Source: Hemerocallis citrina (taxonomy: Eukaryota > Streptophyta > Magnoliopsida > Asparagales > Asphodelaceae). From it: 64,000 nucleotides of DNA. The notes below the pieces were generated by a model. It was not told the DNA's origin and made no database searches. It was given only the letters and a program-made list of their open reading frames with translations. The position numbers were made by a program, and so were the translations under genes. Shown piece by piece: positions 54,239-64,000 of the stretch. Location of the stretch: assembly GCA_017893485.1 (NCBI GenBank), contig CM030367.1:84822853-84886852 (forward strand), read 5' to 3'. Position 1 is the first letter of the stretch, and the number at the start of each line of letters is the position of its first letter.

Positions 54239-54807
54239 TATTTTAATAAAATCTAAACTTAGGACTGGTTGGCAGTCGACTAGTTGCTGGAAATCTATGC
54301 CCATTTCGGTTTTTGATCATTTTAGCATCGTAAATGAAGTAATTTGAGAAAAGTCAGAACTAATAACTTGTAGTAGACTCGTTAAACTTTCTGTAAAATC
54401 TAAGAGATCAAATTTTCACAAAGAATTGAATTTATATTTAATTTTACAAGACTGTACAATTGGCAATATTTCAATATTTCGACCCTACTGTAGTTTTCGA
54501 AGAATTCAGTGTTAAAGATACAATATTTTGGAGAATTATAACTAAGAAATTGTCGTAGACTTGCATACCTTTATTTTTATCTAAAGAACACAATGTTTCG
54601 TGAAGTATATGATTTTCTATGATTTTTACAAGAAGTATGAACTGCAGTTTTCTGGTTTTGAACTTATTGTTTTGCAAATGAATATGGATGAAGTAATTGA
54701 GGATGATCCTAAGTGTTTTTAACTACAAAGTTATTATAGATTCTTTTATGGGAATAATGAATCTATCTTTTGAATATGAAATTTATAATTGAAATATGGA
54801 TGAGTAT
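54239..54807 (+). repeat. LTR-D solo LTR, segment 3 of 4
   Basis: Continues LTR-D after the LARD. It has one AGTCGACT (about 54273) inside GGTTGGCAGTCGACTAG, in the zone where other LTRs have tRNA-like units or the AGTCGACT array. It ends with the LINE target ATATGGATGAGTAT (54794-54807). Confidence 0.75.
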
Positions 54808-54877
54808 TTTTTTTGATAACGAGGATAGAATCGTACGATTCCAGCCCAAAATATATAAATAAAAACAAGAAAGTAAC

Positions 54878-57800
54878 TGTAATACTCTAAACTTTCATTT
54901 TAATAAAAATGTTGATTTTCACATGTTGTGCACGTGCAAAATTTCGTATGTATATTTATTTTCTTTTTATAAAAATTTCATTTTGTAGTATGAACGATTA
55001 TTTCTTTCTTTTCCTCTATTTTTCTAAAAAGCTTATTTTGTAAAGTCTAAAACATTATTTTCTTATTTTGAGCCCACTTTAATAATTTATTATTTTATTG
55101 TTTTGGCCCACAAGTCTAAGCCCACTATTTGTGAAGCCCACAAATTTAATTAATCATTTAAATTGTCACACTTGTCATGTAGACACAATTTGTGAACAAT
55201 TGATTGATTAAAATTGTACAAATTTCAAATGGGGGGGGTACTAGAGGGCACGTGCATGCACGTAGTGTGCATTGCACACCTAGGAGGCCGGTTGTGCTTA
55301 AGGAGAAGGTGGGAGAGTGTGTGTGTGTGCATGGGTGGTTATTTGATTATGGGTGGTTGCTACAACTTTCCCTCCTGTCCTAGCCATCCATCTCTAACCA
55401 TCTAATGAAATCCTAGCCCTCCAATCTATCCTAGAACTAGTATAAATACCCCCTACCTTCATGTATTCTACACACAAAAAAAAATTATTGAAAGAAAGAA
55501 ATTATATAGGAGAGAAATACATAAGGGAGTATAAAGAGTGAGTGTGAGTTGTGTGTCCCAAGCTAGAGGTCGGCCCCATCCCCACACAAGGAAGCTTTCG
55601 GTTTTTGCACAAGGAGCAAGAAGGAGAGCTTTTGCAACACAATTTCGGAGGAGAAGGCTACTCTCTCACATTCTAGGAGACTCTAGGAGCTTTTATTTGG
55701 TTTTCTCCAAAGAGATGGGTGTTTCTCATTGCTTCTAATATTAGAAATCGTGCTAGGTATGTTTTAATGAAATTATAGGAATTAACTAGTGAGAAATTGG
55801 AACCATACTTATTTAATTAAAGTAGAGTGGTGATACTAGAGATAAATTGATAGAATGATTACTAAGGGATAATTGTTAATTTATGTATTACAATTCTCCA
55901 TTTTATATGTGCCACATGAATGTTAGAATAAATGAAAGAGATTGTATTTGCAAATAAATGATTGAATGCATCATGTGTAAATTAGTTGATAAAAATAGAA
56001 TTTTTATTCTTTAGAAAAGATGATATTTGTGTTCTAAAATATGGTAGATTGACAATAAGAAAGAGAACAATAACGTAGTGATTTTTTGTGGGAATCTAAC
56101 TTTAATCATGAAGAGTTGTGCTATGGTTTTCAAATGTCGAAATTATCGATATGGAATACAAACTAGGGCTAAAATACATGTTTTAAAGGGCTAAAAATAC
56201 TTGTAAAAATACTGGTTGCTGTAGATTTATGTGTATTTTAATTCTGGAAAAAGTTGTTTTCAAAAGAGATTAAAAAGAGACAAATTTGTTTTGAGAATTC
56301 ATGAATTGTAGATATAAACAGAGAACCAACTCAAAACCCAATTAATTTACCTTCAAATCGATATGGCCACTTAGACCATTTGGTCGGTAGAGTCTTCATT
56401 AGCTACAGTAGCGGGGGGGCTAGTCAGGGGTCTCGGGTTCGATACTGAGGCTTTTCATTTTATTTTTTTTTGTTAAAAATCCGATTGCTGAGAGTCGATA
56501 CTTAGGCATTATAACCCCTAGTTATATCGCCTTGGGGCTTTGGCGCAGTTGTCTTGTGCGCTGTCTATTGGGCCGCTGGTTGTGGGTTCAAATCCGGTTG
56601 GGGGGTTGGATTTTTTATAAAAAAAAATTGTTTTTTTGTGGGATTTTAATATTAATTTGAGATTAAAAAAATAAATTAAAAATTGAGAAAAATATGGAAT
56701 AAATTACTGAAAATTATTTGGACTTTATGAGAAAAATTTACGTAACTTTTGATAAAGTGTAATTAAGAAATTGAGGCTTTTTGCAAGAAAGGACTTCTTT
56801 TTTGAATTAAATTGTTTTTTTAAATAAAGGAAAAATAAATGAGCTTTTTTGAGTTATAAAGATGAAAATTAGTAATGAGAAATTTTTGAAAGTTGTGATT
56901 TATGTGATTAATTGGACTTATAAATTGTGCTTGTAATAAGAATTGAAATGAGGATAATAGATTCGTGGAATAAATGAATTATTGATTACTACAAGTTGAA
57001 ACTTATTCTTACTCATAAATTGCATGTGAAATTGAATTATTGATTATGATGATTTATGAAAGATATGAATACATGAATACGATGCTTATGAAATGTGAAT
57101 TGTGATTAATCATGAAATGACCTTATGAGTATGAAAAGCTCGATGTTGTAATTATGAGTTGAAATTAAGAAATAGGGTGTAGCTAAGTCTTATACCGGCA
57201 ATAAAAGAAATGTGGAAATGATATTTGAGATGAAAAGACCAAGGTTTGAGTCATGTGAAACAAATGAATAAGACCGGTATAGTGGAAGTGCTAACCCTAA
57301 GGGATTGATTTTATTCATAATTCAATTAAACTAAGGATTAGATACATAGTGAAGATGTAATGAAAGTAAGAGAAAAACATTGAGTATGAGAGCCATTGGA
57401 TTGGCAGCGTGAGAGTATTCATAGGATGTCCCATGATGCGTCATGATAGGGCGTGGATACTGCTCCAGAGTACCGTTCCGGTGGCGACGCTCGTGGAGTG
57501 TTTGATGACTGCGGGTGATGTCATGTCTTTGGTAGGGGCTGAATTACCACAGGATGTCTGCATGATGAGTCATGTGTCAGTGCGTTAGGATTTCCTTCAT
57601 TCCCTTCAGGGCGTCTAGACATGAGTTCGTAGGTCAGAAAATATCTAGGATACTTACCGTAGTTACAGCAGTAGATTAAGTCATGATGAGGGATTGAACC
57701 CTACAAGATGAAGAACGGTTAAGGTCTTGCCCTCGAACCTATGTAGTATGGACTGTATAGACTCTGAACAAGTGCGAATTAGTATCATATAATACAAATA

Positions 57801-58212
57801 ATTGCATTAAGGACTAAGTGCACATTCACAACACGACATAATTAGGATAGTCCCTTTAGCTTTGTTTGTGACAAGTTTGTAGTTTGCTAAGTATTGAGAA
57901 TCGTTATACTGTTTCCGGCATAGAGAGGATGGCCGTGTATAATATTTAGTCAGTTGAATGAACTTACGCACCCACAATTTTACATGCAGGATAAAGATGC
58001 TTGACAAATTGAAGTATACATGCTGCTTAAGATTGATTTAAATGTTGTTTCATGTAATTTATTGTAAAATTGCTTCCGCTGTAATAATGTAAAGGTATAA
58101 TGTAACTCTGATGTAAGAACTGTTTTTATTTCCTTGTAAAATTGTACGAAAGAAGTGTAAAGATCCTGTGGAACTTCGAATTCAGTTGTATTTTGGAATT
58201 CGGGGTGTTACA
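54878..58212 (+). repeat. Solo LTR of the chromovirus family
   Basis: 3335 bp, TGTAATACTC to GGGGTGTTACA, flanked by GTAAC (54873-54877) and GTTAC (58213-58217), a duplication with one change. No PBS or PPT adjoins it, so the interior was lost by LTR-LTR recombination. It keeps both tRNA-like units (56372-56446 and 56540-56593). Confidence 0.87.
56372..56594 (+). other. Pair of tRNA-like units in the solo LTR
   Basis: Unit 1: TAGACCATTTGGT (56372-56384) and GGGTTCGATAC (about 56435-56445). Unit 2: TTGGCGCAGTTGT (about 56540) and GGGTTCAAATCC (about 56584-56594). Both pairs are diverged but still readable. Confidence 0.5.
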
Positions 58213-58668
58213 GTTACAACGAGATAGAATTTTACAAGCAGTAAAAACACAACCAACCAACGAAGAAAAAAGCAAAAATACAGACGCTAGCAATGGAGAA
58301 AATTGCCTGGAAACAAAAACACAAAGAAATCGAAGATGAGGATCTGCGCAACGGGCAAGATCGTAGGTAGCCGGACCGCTAATCGACACTTTGGCTCACC
58401 AACAAAGCGAAATCCGACAGACGAACAAGACCAGCAACCCACTCCTGAACTCTGGACCACCGGTATGTTGCGCAGTAGAAGACCCGTGACGACGATGAGG
58501 AAAGCATCGAAACGAAATAACGGAAGAGGAATTCAACTAAATAAACAAAGGACGGGTGAGAATCAAAAGAAGCAGACGAAGTCCACAGCGAGGGAGGCCA
58601 TTAAAACAGGTGCTGAACGCTAATAACAGGCTCGACAAATGCCTGGATCCTTTCATATGGATGAGTAT

Positions 58669-60077
58669 GAAAGGGGTTTTATTGATAAAAAATGAATTTT
58701 GTATTTGGAATATAATCTTGGAGAATAAATATATGTGAAAATGAGTTTTGTTAATCAAAGGGACTTGGTAATGAATTGTTGGTTGTGTGATCAACCAAGA
58801 AGTGTATACTTCATGATTGGTAAATGAGAATGAATGAAAGGATTTGAATGAAATATGAATTACAAGGGTATGTGTACGCCAATTGTTAATGAAAGATGTT
58901 AGTTTAGAGGCTAGGCGAGACCCTTGGTAACCGGCATCTGTGATTAATGAGAATTTGAGGAGTAACCAGTGTGGTTTGACTCTCTCTTTAAGAAGTAGCC
59001 AATGTGGGCTGACTTTCTCCTGTGTTGATTTAAGTCTGGTAGGGTAAGCTAGCTCTAGGTTATGATGACTTAAAACTATAACTTAAGGACAGACACTAAG
59101 GGGAAATGTGATGAAGTATGGGCAAACATGAGTATGAGGGCCTAGATAGCACGGTGGGAGCTATCTTCAGAATTACCAGGGCTGAGACTCGCTGTGGGGG
59201 ATATTACTCCCGAATTACTAGGATCAAGGCGACACTCGTGGGGTGTTTGTGTGATGAGGTACCGATGACAGCACAGTGTGGGTTTCGTCTCTAGAATTAT
59301 AGGGGTTTTAGGCGTGATGGCCGAAAATTACTCGCAATGGGAGAACGACTCTCAAGAATTACTGGGGTCATAGCTCGCGGTGTGGGTATTCGCCTCCAGA
59401 ATTGCTAGGTGTGAGGCAGTGTGTCCAAAATCACTTGAAGTGGGAGTGCGATACTCAAGAATTATTGGGGTGGTATTAGACACTCTCAGAATATCTAAAA
59501 CATACATTAGTCACTGTAATAGTAATTCATAGCGAGGGATTAAATCCTACATTGTGGAGTACGTAGGTTCTTGCCCTCGGACCTATGTAGGATGGGTGCA
59601 TAGAATCCGAACAAGTATGCATATGTGTCATTGTAGTATAACATCTGCATTAGGCATTAAGTCATATCATACACTGACATGTTTAAGATAGTAACTCTTT
59701 ACACTTTTATATGCATTAAAGTTTGTGTTTGCTAAATTAAGAGATTTCGTTATAATACAGCATAGAGAGGATTGCTGTTTATAACAATGCGTCTTTTATA
59801 AGCAACTAACGTGCCCACAATTTTCAGTGCAGGGATTGATTGGATTGGCAAGGACTTAAAGACGGTTGATGATAGAGATTATATTCATGATTAAAGCTAT
59901 TGTTGTTAGAGTTGTAAATATTTTCATGTTGTATTTTATTTAACTTCCGCTGTGCAATTCTGAAATAAACAATGTGTATAAATAAAAAGTTTTAATTTCC
60001 TTGTAAAATTGTACGAAATGAAGTAATAGATCCTAATGTACTACGAATTACATGTAAATGGAATTCGGGGTGTTACA
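58669..60077 (+). repeat. LTR-D solo LTR, segment 4 of 4
   Basis: Final part of LTR-D, ending GGAATTCGGGGTGTTACA and followed by the GGATC duplication (60078-60082). Between about 59130 and 59480 it has expanded imperfect repeats around CAGAATTAC(C/T)(A/G)GGG, replacing a single such region in the other LTRs. Summed, the four segments give about 3.33 kb, the length of the related LTRs. Confidence 0.82.
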
Positions 60078-60082
60078 GGATC

Positions 60083-60619
60083 TGCTCTCGGATCCGAACA
60101 CACACCAGCAATCTCACCCAATCAAAACCCACAATCAGTTGAGTGGATCTGAGTTGACTCTTTGTGATGATCCCTTCTTCACACTCGAACACGGAACACA
60201 AAAACAAGCTAATCAAAAAAATAAGATCAGAACATATATGATTCTTCGTCGTTGTGTGCTTGGGAAGAAAGAGAAGAAGATGGAAGTCGGGGCTGCTGCT
60301 TGCAACGGGTTTGCACCGGTGGCCTGCGGTGGGGGCGGCTATGGCGGCGGCGACTGAGTCCGTCGATCGACCGAGTTCAACTCTCGCTCTCTTTCTTAAT
60401 CTCAAAGTTAAATATTAATATCTCAAGATTTTTAGAGATTACGAGAGATAATTACAATGAGAAATTAGGGTTAGGGTTAATATCCCTACTGCTTGAGATA
60501 TTATACCCTATTTATCATGAATTGGAATATCACAAGGGCACTACCTCTAGACTAGTATATATGGGATGAAATTGGGTTTAGGGTACTGGGCTTGAAGCCC
60601 CAATCAACCCGGTCCAACA
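60083..60619 (-). repeat. LTR of an older Copia element (Copia-2), minus strand
   Basis: On the minus strand the sequence starts TGTTGGACC at 60619, has a TATA-like GATAAATAGGGTATAA near 60505-60520, then a GA- and CT-rich leader. It appears to continue at 24581 across LTR-D toward a PBS-like site and a gag fragment. The outer end looks right for a copia LTR, but the second LTR is not in the window. Confidence 0.45.
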
Positions 60620-60746
60620 ATTAACAGATAGGACATGCAAAGCACGTGTTGCCCCATAGAACATTATAGACAATAATATTCTATTATATTGAGAATATAC
60701 CAATATAACCAACATAAACAATGTGTTTGAATGTTAAGAAGCTACA

Positions 60747-62330
60747 ATGCCTTTGAATATGTATGATCCTAGAGTTTGGGATAGTTTATATGGAAAAATG
60801 AGAGATTTGCTTGTAGAAAAGGTCATATTAGAGAAGCAAATATTAATTTTCCTAAGGATAATCAAAATAGGGGAGTTTTCTCATATTTTTATTATCGAAA
60901 ATTAACAAAAGGAGAACTTTCTGATAGAAAATGGTTGGTTTACTTAAAAGATTTGAATATAGTATTTTGTTTTTGTTGTAAAGCGGTAGAAAAAGTTCAT
61001 TATAGGAATAGATTAGCAGATGAAGAAATTAATGATTGGAAACATCTTGGGATAAGCTTAAACAACATGAAAATAATTATGAACACCTTATCGACCTTAG
61101 AACTTTGGTTAAGCTACGAGTAAAATTGAACACAAATCAAACAATTGATAAAGAATTAAAAGAGCAAATCAAGAAAGATACAAAACATTGGAAACAAGTT
61201 ATGGTCAGAGCAATTGCTGTTGTGAAACTTCTTGCTATGAATAATTTGGTGTTTCATGGAACAAATGATAAAATCTATGAAGATTCTAGTGAAAATTTCT
61301 TAGGCTTTCTTGATTCAATAGCAAATCAAGAAAGATACAAAACATTGGAAACAATTTATGGTCAGAGTAATTGCTGTTGCGAAACTTCTTGCATGAATAA
61401 TTTGGCGTTTCGTGGAACAAATGATAAAATCTATGAAGATTCTAATGAAAATTTCTTAGGCTTTCTTGATTCACTAGCAGAGTTGAATCTAGTAATGATG
61501 CAACATTTTCGAATAATTCAAGATAAAAATATTCATTATCATTATCTTAGTCATAAAATACAAAATGAATGGATAGCTATGTTGGAATCAAGTGTCAAGA
61601 GCGCAATTACAAAAATAAAATAAAATACAGAGGTCAAATATTTTTTTGTGATTCTTGATTACACTCCCGATGCTAGTCACAAAGAACAAATGACTTTGAT
61701 AATAAGATGTGTCGGTGTCACAAGTTACCGAATAAAAATAGAAGAGTATTTTGTTAGAGTTTTTAAATGTGGAAGATGCATATGGATTAAGCTTTTTTAA
61801 TGAATTAGAAGCTGCTCTAAACTCCCTTGATTTAGATATTGACATTGTGATGAGATAAGGTTATGATAATGTATCTAATATGAAAAGAAAACACCAAGGT
61901 GTTCAAAAAAGGTTACTTGACATAAATCGTAGAACTTTTTATATGGCATGTAATTGTCATTCTCTCAATTTAGTACTTTGGGATATGACAAACTCTTTTC
62001 TAAAAGAAAAATATTTTTGGAGAATGTCAAGCCATTTATAATGTGTTTTATAATTCAACAAATTGATAGAATCTTTTACTTGAAAATGTAGATGAATTAA
62101 CTTTGAAATCTTGGTCAACTACACGCTGGGTAAGTCACATTGAAAGTGTAAAAGCAATAAAAATTTAAGCTCCCAAAATAAAACAAGCTTTAATTAAATT
62201 AGCAGAAATTTCTGATGATTTTAAAATGAGTTGTGATGTTGAGAAATTAGCATCAAGTGAATTTTTGAAGTTTTGATTTTATTTTAAGTTTGGTTATTTG
62301 GCGTGAAATTTTGTACAAGATAAACTTAGT
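60747..62330 (+). pseudogene. hAT-type transposase (ZMYM1/DUF4371-like), decayed
   Basis: Readable pieces in order: VWDSLYGKMRDLL and REANINFPKDNQNR (about 60780-60870); a TTF-type finger with YYRKLTKGELSDRKWLVYLK and FCFCCKAV; NDWKHLGISL; the DUF4371 region (TIDKELKEQIKKDTKHWKQV, NNLVFHGTNDKIYED, HYHYLSHKIQNEWI, SVKSAITKIK); then the catalytic region ([40 protein letters not shown] and CNCHSLNLVLWDM, near 61650-61990). Several frameshifts and stops occur. A 157-bp tandem duplication (61164-61320 and 61321-61477) sits inside. No terminal inverted repeats were found. Closest named type: zinc finger MYM-type protein 1-like. Confidence 0.85.
61164..61477 (+). repeat. 157-bp tandem duplication inside the hAT pseudogene
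   Basis: Both copies start GCAAATCAAGAAAGATAC and end near CTTGATTCA(A/C)TA. They differ at several bases and by a small deletion near 61392 in the second copy. Confidence 0.9.
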
Positions 62331-62332
62331 AA

Positions 62333-63190
62333 GAAAAAATAATAATAATTCAGAAGGTGGTAACGACCATCAGAAATTTATTCATAAGTACCAAGAAAAA
62401 CAACAGTTATCCTATTCGTTGTGTGCACAAGATGCGCCCAGGCCGGAAAAGGAAGAAATATAGGAACACAGGAAGTAAAATTACAATACATTAAAACATA
62501 AAAAACAAATTATAGAGCTGGTAATACTCCGACCCAGTAGAGGTAGCAAGATAGCATAAGCAAAGCCACAAAAAACTAACACCCAAACTGGACAAGAATA
62601 CGCAGAAGTCTATCCAAAGTCGCCACCACACCAAAAAAGAGACAGTCCCCAGATAAGGAAGGCAACGCAGAGCTGCACTGCAACCACCAGCCATAAAATG
62701 GGATAACCAAAACAAAAGGAAGTAGAGAATACATAGAACAACCAAAAACTTCATGCACTTGGCGAAACCAAAAATACACAAGTAATAGTCATCAGCCGCA
62801 AGCCACAGATGCAAACAAAAGAATCAAAAATCATCCGTCGATAACCCCAAACTGGGTAAACGACAATAACAAAATACAAATGCATGCCACAACATCTGCA
62901 ACCAAACTAAAGACCGAAACCAAGTTCCTCATTGATTACTCAACTAATACAAATGTACCTAATACAGTCAGTATTTCCTCTCATATGTTCACCAAATTTA
63001 AAGATTCCTCCTCGATACCTCTCCCTCCTGCTTCTCCCTCTGAATTTATCCTTCGTTTTTTCTTTGCCATCGCAGCTGCTGTCCATAAGAGAACAATCTT
63101 AATAATTTCTTGAATAATAGAATCAATATTACGCAAAACATTATTGAAACACAAATTATTTCTACTAGTCCAAAGAACCTACAGAGTAGA
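62333..63190 (-). mobile_element. LINE-like fragment, minus strand
   Basis: The hAT frame breaks off at about 62333 into sequence that on the minus strand ends GGTGG...TTCTGAATTATTATTATT, like plant L1-type 3' ends. About 63060-63180 read on the minus strand gives NNLCFNNVLRNIDSIIQEI, resembling the C-terminal tail of plant LINE RT polyproteins. No RT core remains, and no target duplication was identified. Confidence 0.4.
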
Positions 63191-64000
63191 CTTTATGGTA
63201 ACTAGTTGAAATATATCGTGCACCAAGTGCACGTGACTTGGTGGACGTGTCAGTTGAATATTATAACAATATATTATGTTGTTGAGAAAATCCATCATAG
63301 AAAAAAATCTCATTAAGTACTCAAATGAATATATAGTATGCTCACAAAATATTTAAAATTTTAATATTAAAGACTCAAAATCTTATATCTAGTATTGAGT
63401 AAATAAAAAATAACATGTAAATAATTAACTCATTAATAACATAAAAGATATTTAAAAAAAACAAATTAGTATATCCTAAACTCATTTTACTTTAACTTTC
63501 CTAAACTTAAAACTGCTTGTAACTTTTGGTTTATCATTTTTGGTTTTGCATCTAGTCTATGTTCATACGTGACATCTTGTGATTTGATAAATAAACTCAT
63601 CTCCAACATCTTGTGATTTGATATTAAAAAAAAACTCGTCTCCAACGCATTTTTTGGTACTTCTATTAAATTCTTCAAAAAAACTTTCTTATATATAGAA
63701 TTAAGCAAATAGCTCTTAATTATTTTTAACATTATGGGGATAGCATATTGTATCTTATTCTTAATATGTTGCAAGACTTTTGCGGAATAGCTGATGATGC
63801 AACTTGCTTTCTCATCAAATGAAATCAATTATGTCTTTGTGCATGTATTTGTTATTGTAATTTTGAATACATGTATGAAATAGTTCATTCTTAATTAGCA
63901 AAATTTTATTAATATTTGATGGAACAATGAAAAAAAAAAACTAACAATATGGTGTTTTGTATACCTTGGCTCTTTTCACATTTTCGATAATAAGCTTCAT
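63191..64000. other. AT-rich sequence, nothing recognised
   Basis: No open frame with a known family, no clear repeat structure. The phrase CATCTTGTGATTTGATA occurs twice (about 63570 and 63607). Confidence 0.5.

Larger units (their letters stand above)
54808..58654 (-). mobile_element. 5'-truncated LINE, minus strand, split by a solo LTR
   Basis: A T run at 54808 (poly(A) on the minus strand) is preceded by CTCGTTATC on that strand, a common plant LINE 3' end. The 14-bp duplication ATATGGATGAGTAT flanks it (54794-54807 and 58655-58668), typical of target-primed insertion. The LINE part is 54808-54877 plus about 58213-58654, roughly 510 bp of 3' untranslated sequence. No RT domain remains. 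Confidence 0.85.

Noticed and set aside
63487..63828. 113-codon minus-strand ORF in the last kilobase
   Set aside because: AT-rich, no recognisable motif, and no support from context; likely a chance frame.

Overview
The window is nuclear DNA of a flowering plant, almost entirely transposable elements nested inside one another. I see no intact host gene. Plant signs: Ty1/copia and Ty3/gypsy elements primed by the initiator-Met tRNA (TGGTATCAGAGC), a CACTA element with 3-bp target duplication, a Mutator-like element (MULE) carrying a plant mobile domain gene, and GT-AG introns. I cannot name the species; a eudicot is a guess.

Left part (1-13245): an old, minus-oriented LTR-like repeat with a roughly 50-bp tandem array was hit by a CACTA element (300-11034, TSD TAA). 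The CACTA carries one exon of a RuvB-like-1 helicase gene (9810-9965) and was itself hit by a 7.5-kb MULE (1103-8615). The MULE holds two convergent genes driven from its two long TIRs: a plant mobile domain (PMD/MAIN-like) gene (+) and a mudrA-type transposase (-). Both are broken.

13246-23011: a complete minus-strand Ty1/copia element (TSD AGGGG, 1.39-kb LTRs) with gag, pol and an extra 3' ORF. It carries about 31 exact copies of the palindrome AGTCGACT.

24582-60077: a solo Ty3/gypsy-like LTR (LTR-D, TSD GGATC) split into four pieces by three insertions: (i) a compound Tekay-type chromovirus (25262-42982) built as LTR, truncated interior, LTR, interior, LTR; (ii) a LARD (43664-54233, TSD TTTAC) whose 3' LTR carries a TRIM (53046-53908, TSD GGAAG); (iii) a truncated LINE (54808-58654, 14-bp TSD) split by a solo LTR (54878-58212). 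LTR-D itself seems to sit in the LTR of an older minus-strand Copia element ending at 60619.

Right part (60620-64000): a decayed hAT-type transposase gene with an internal 157-bp duplication, a LINE-like fragment, and AT-rich DNA with nothing recognisable.

Most notable: AGTCGACT clusters in several unrelated elements; the chromovirus has a putative intron exactly at the gag-protease junction and an extra ORF before gag; tandem tRNA-like Pol III boxes lie inside its LTRs; and the LARD shares priming signals, an LTR block and an ORF0-like protein with the chromovirus.
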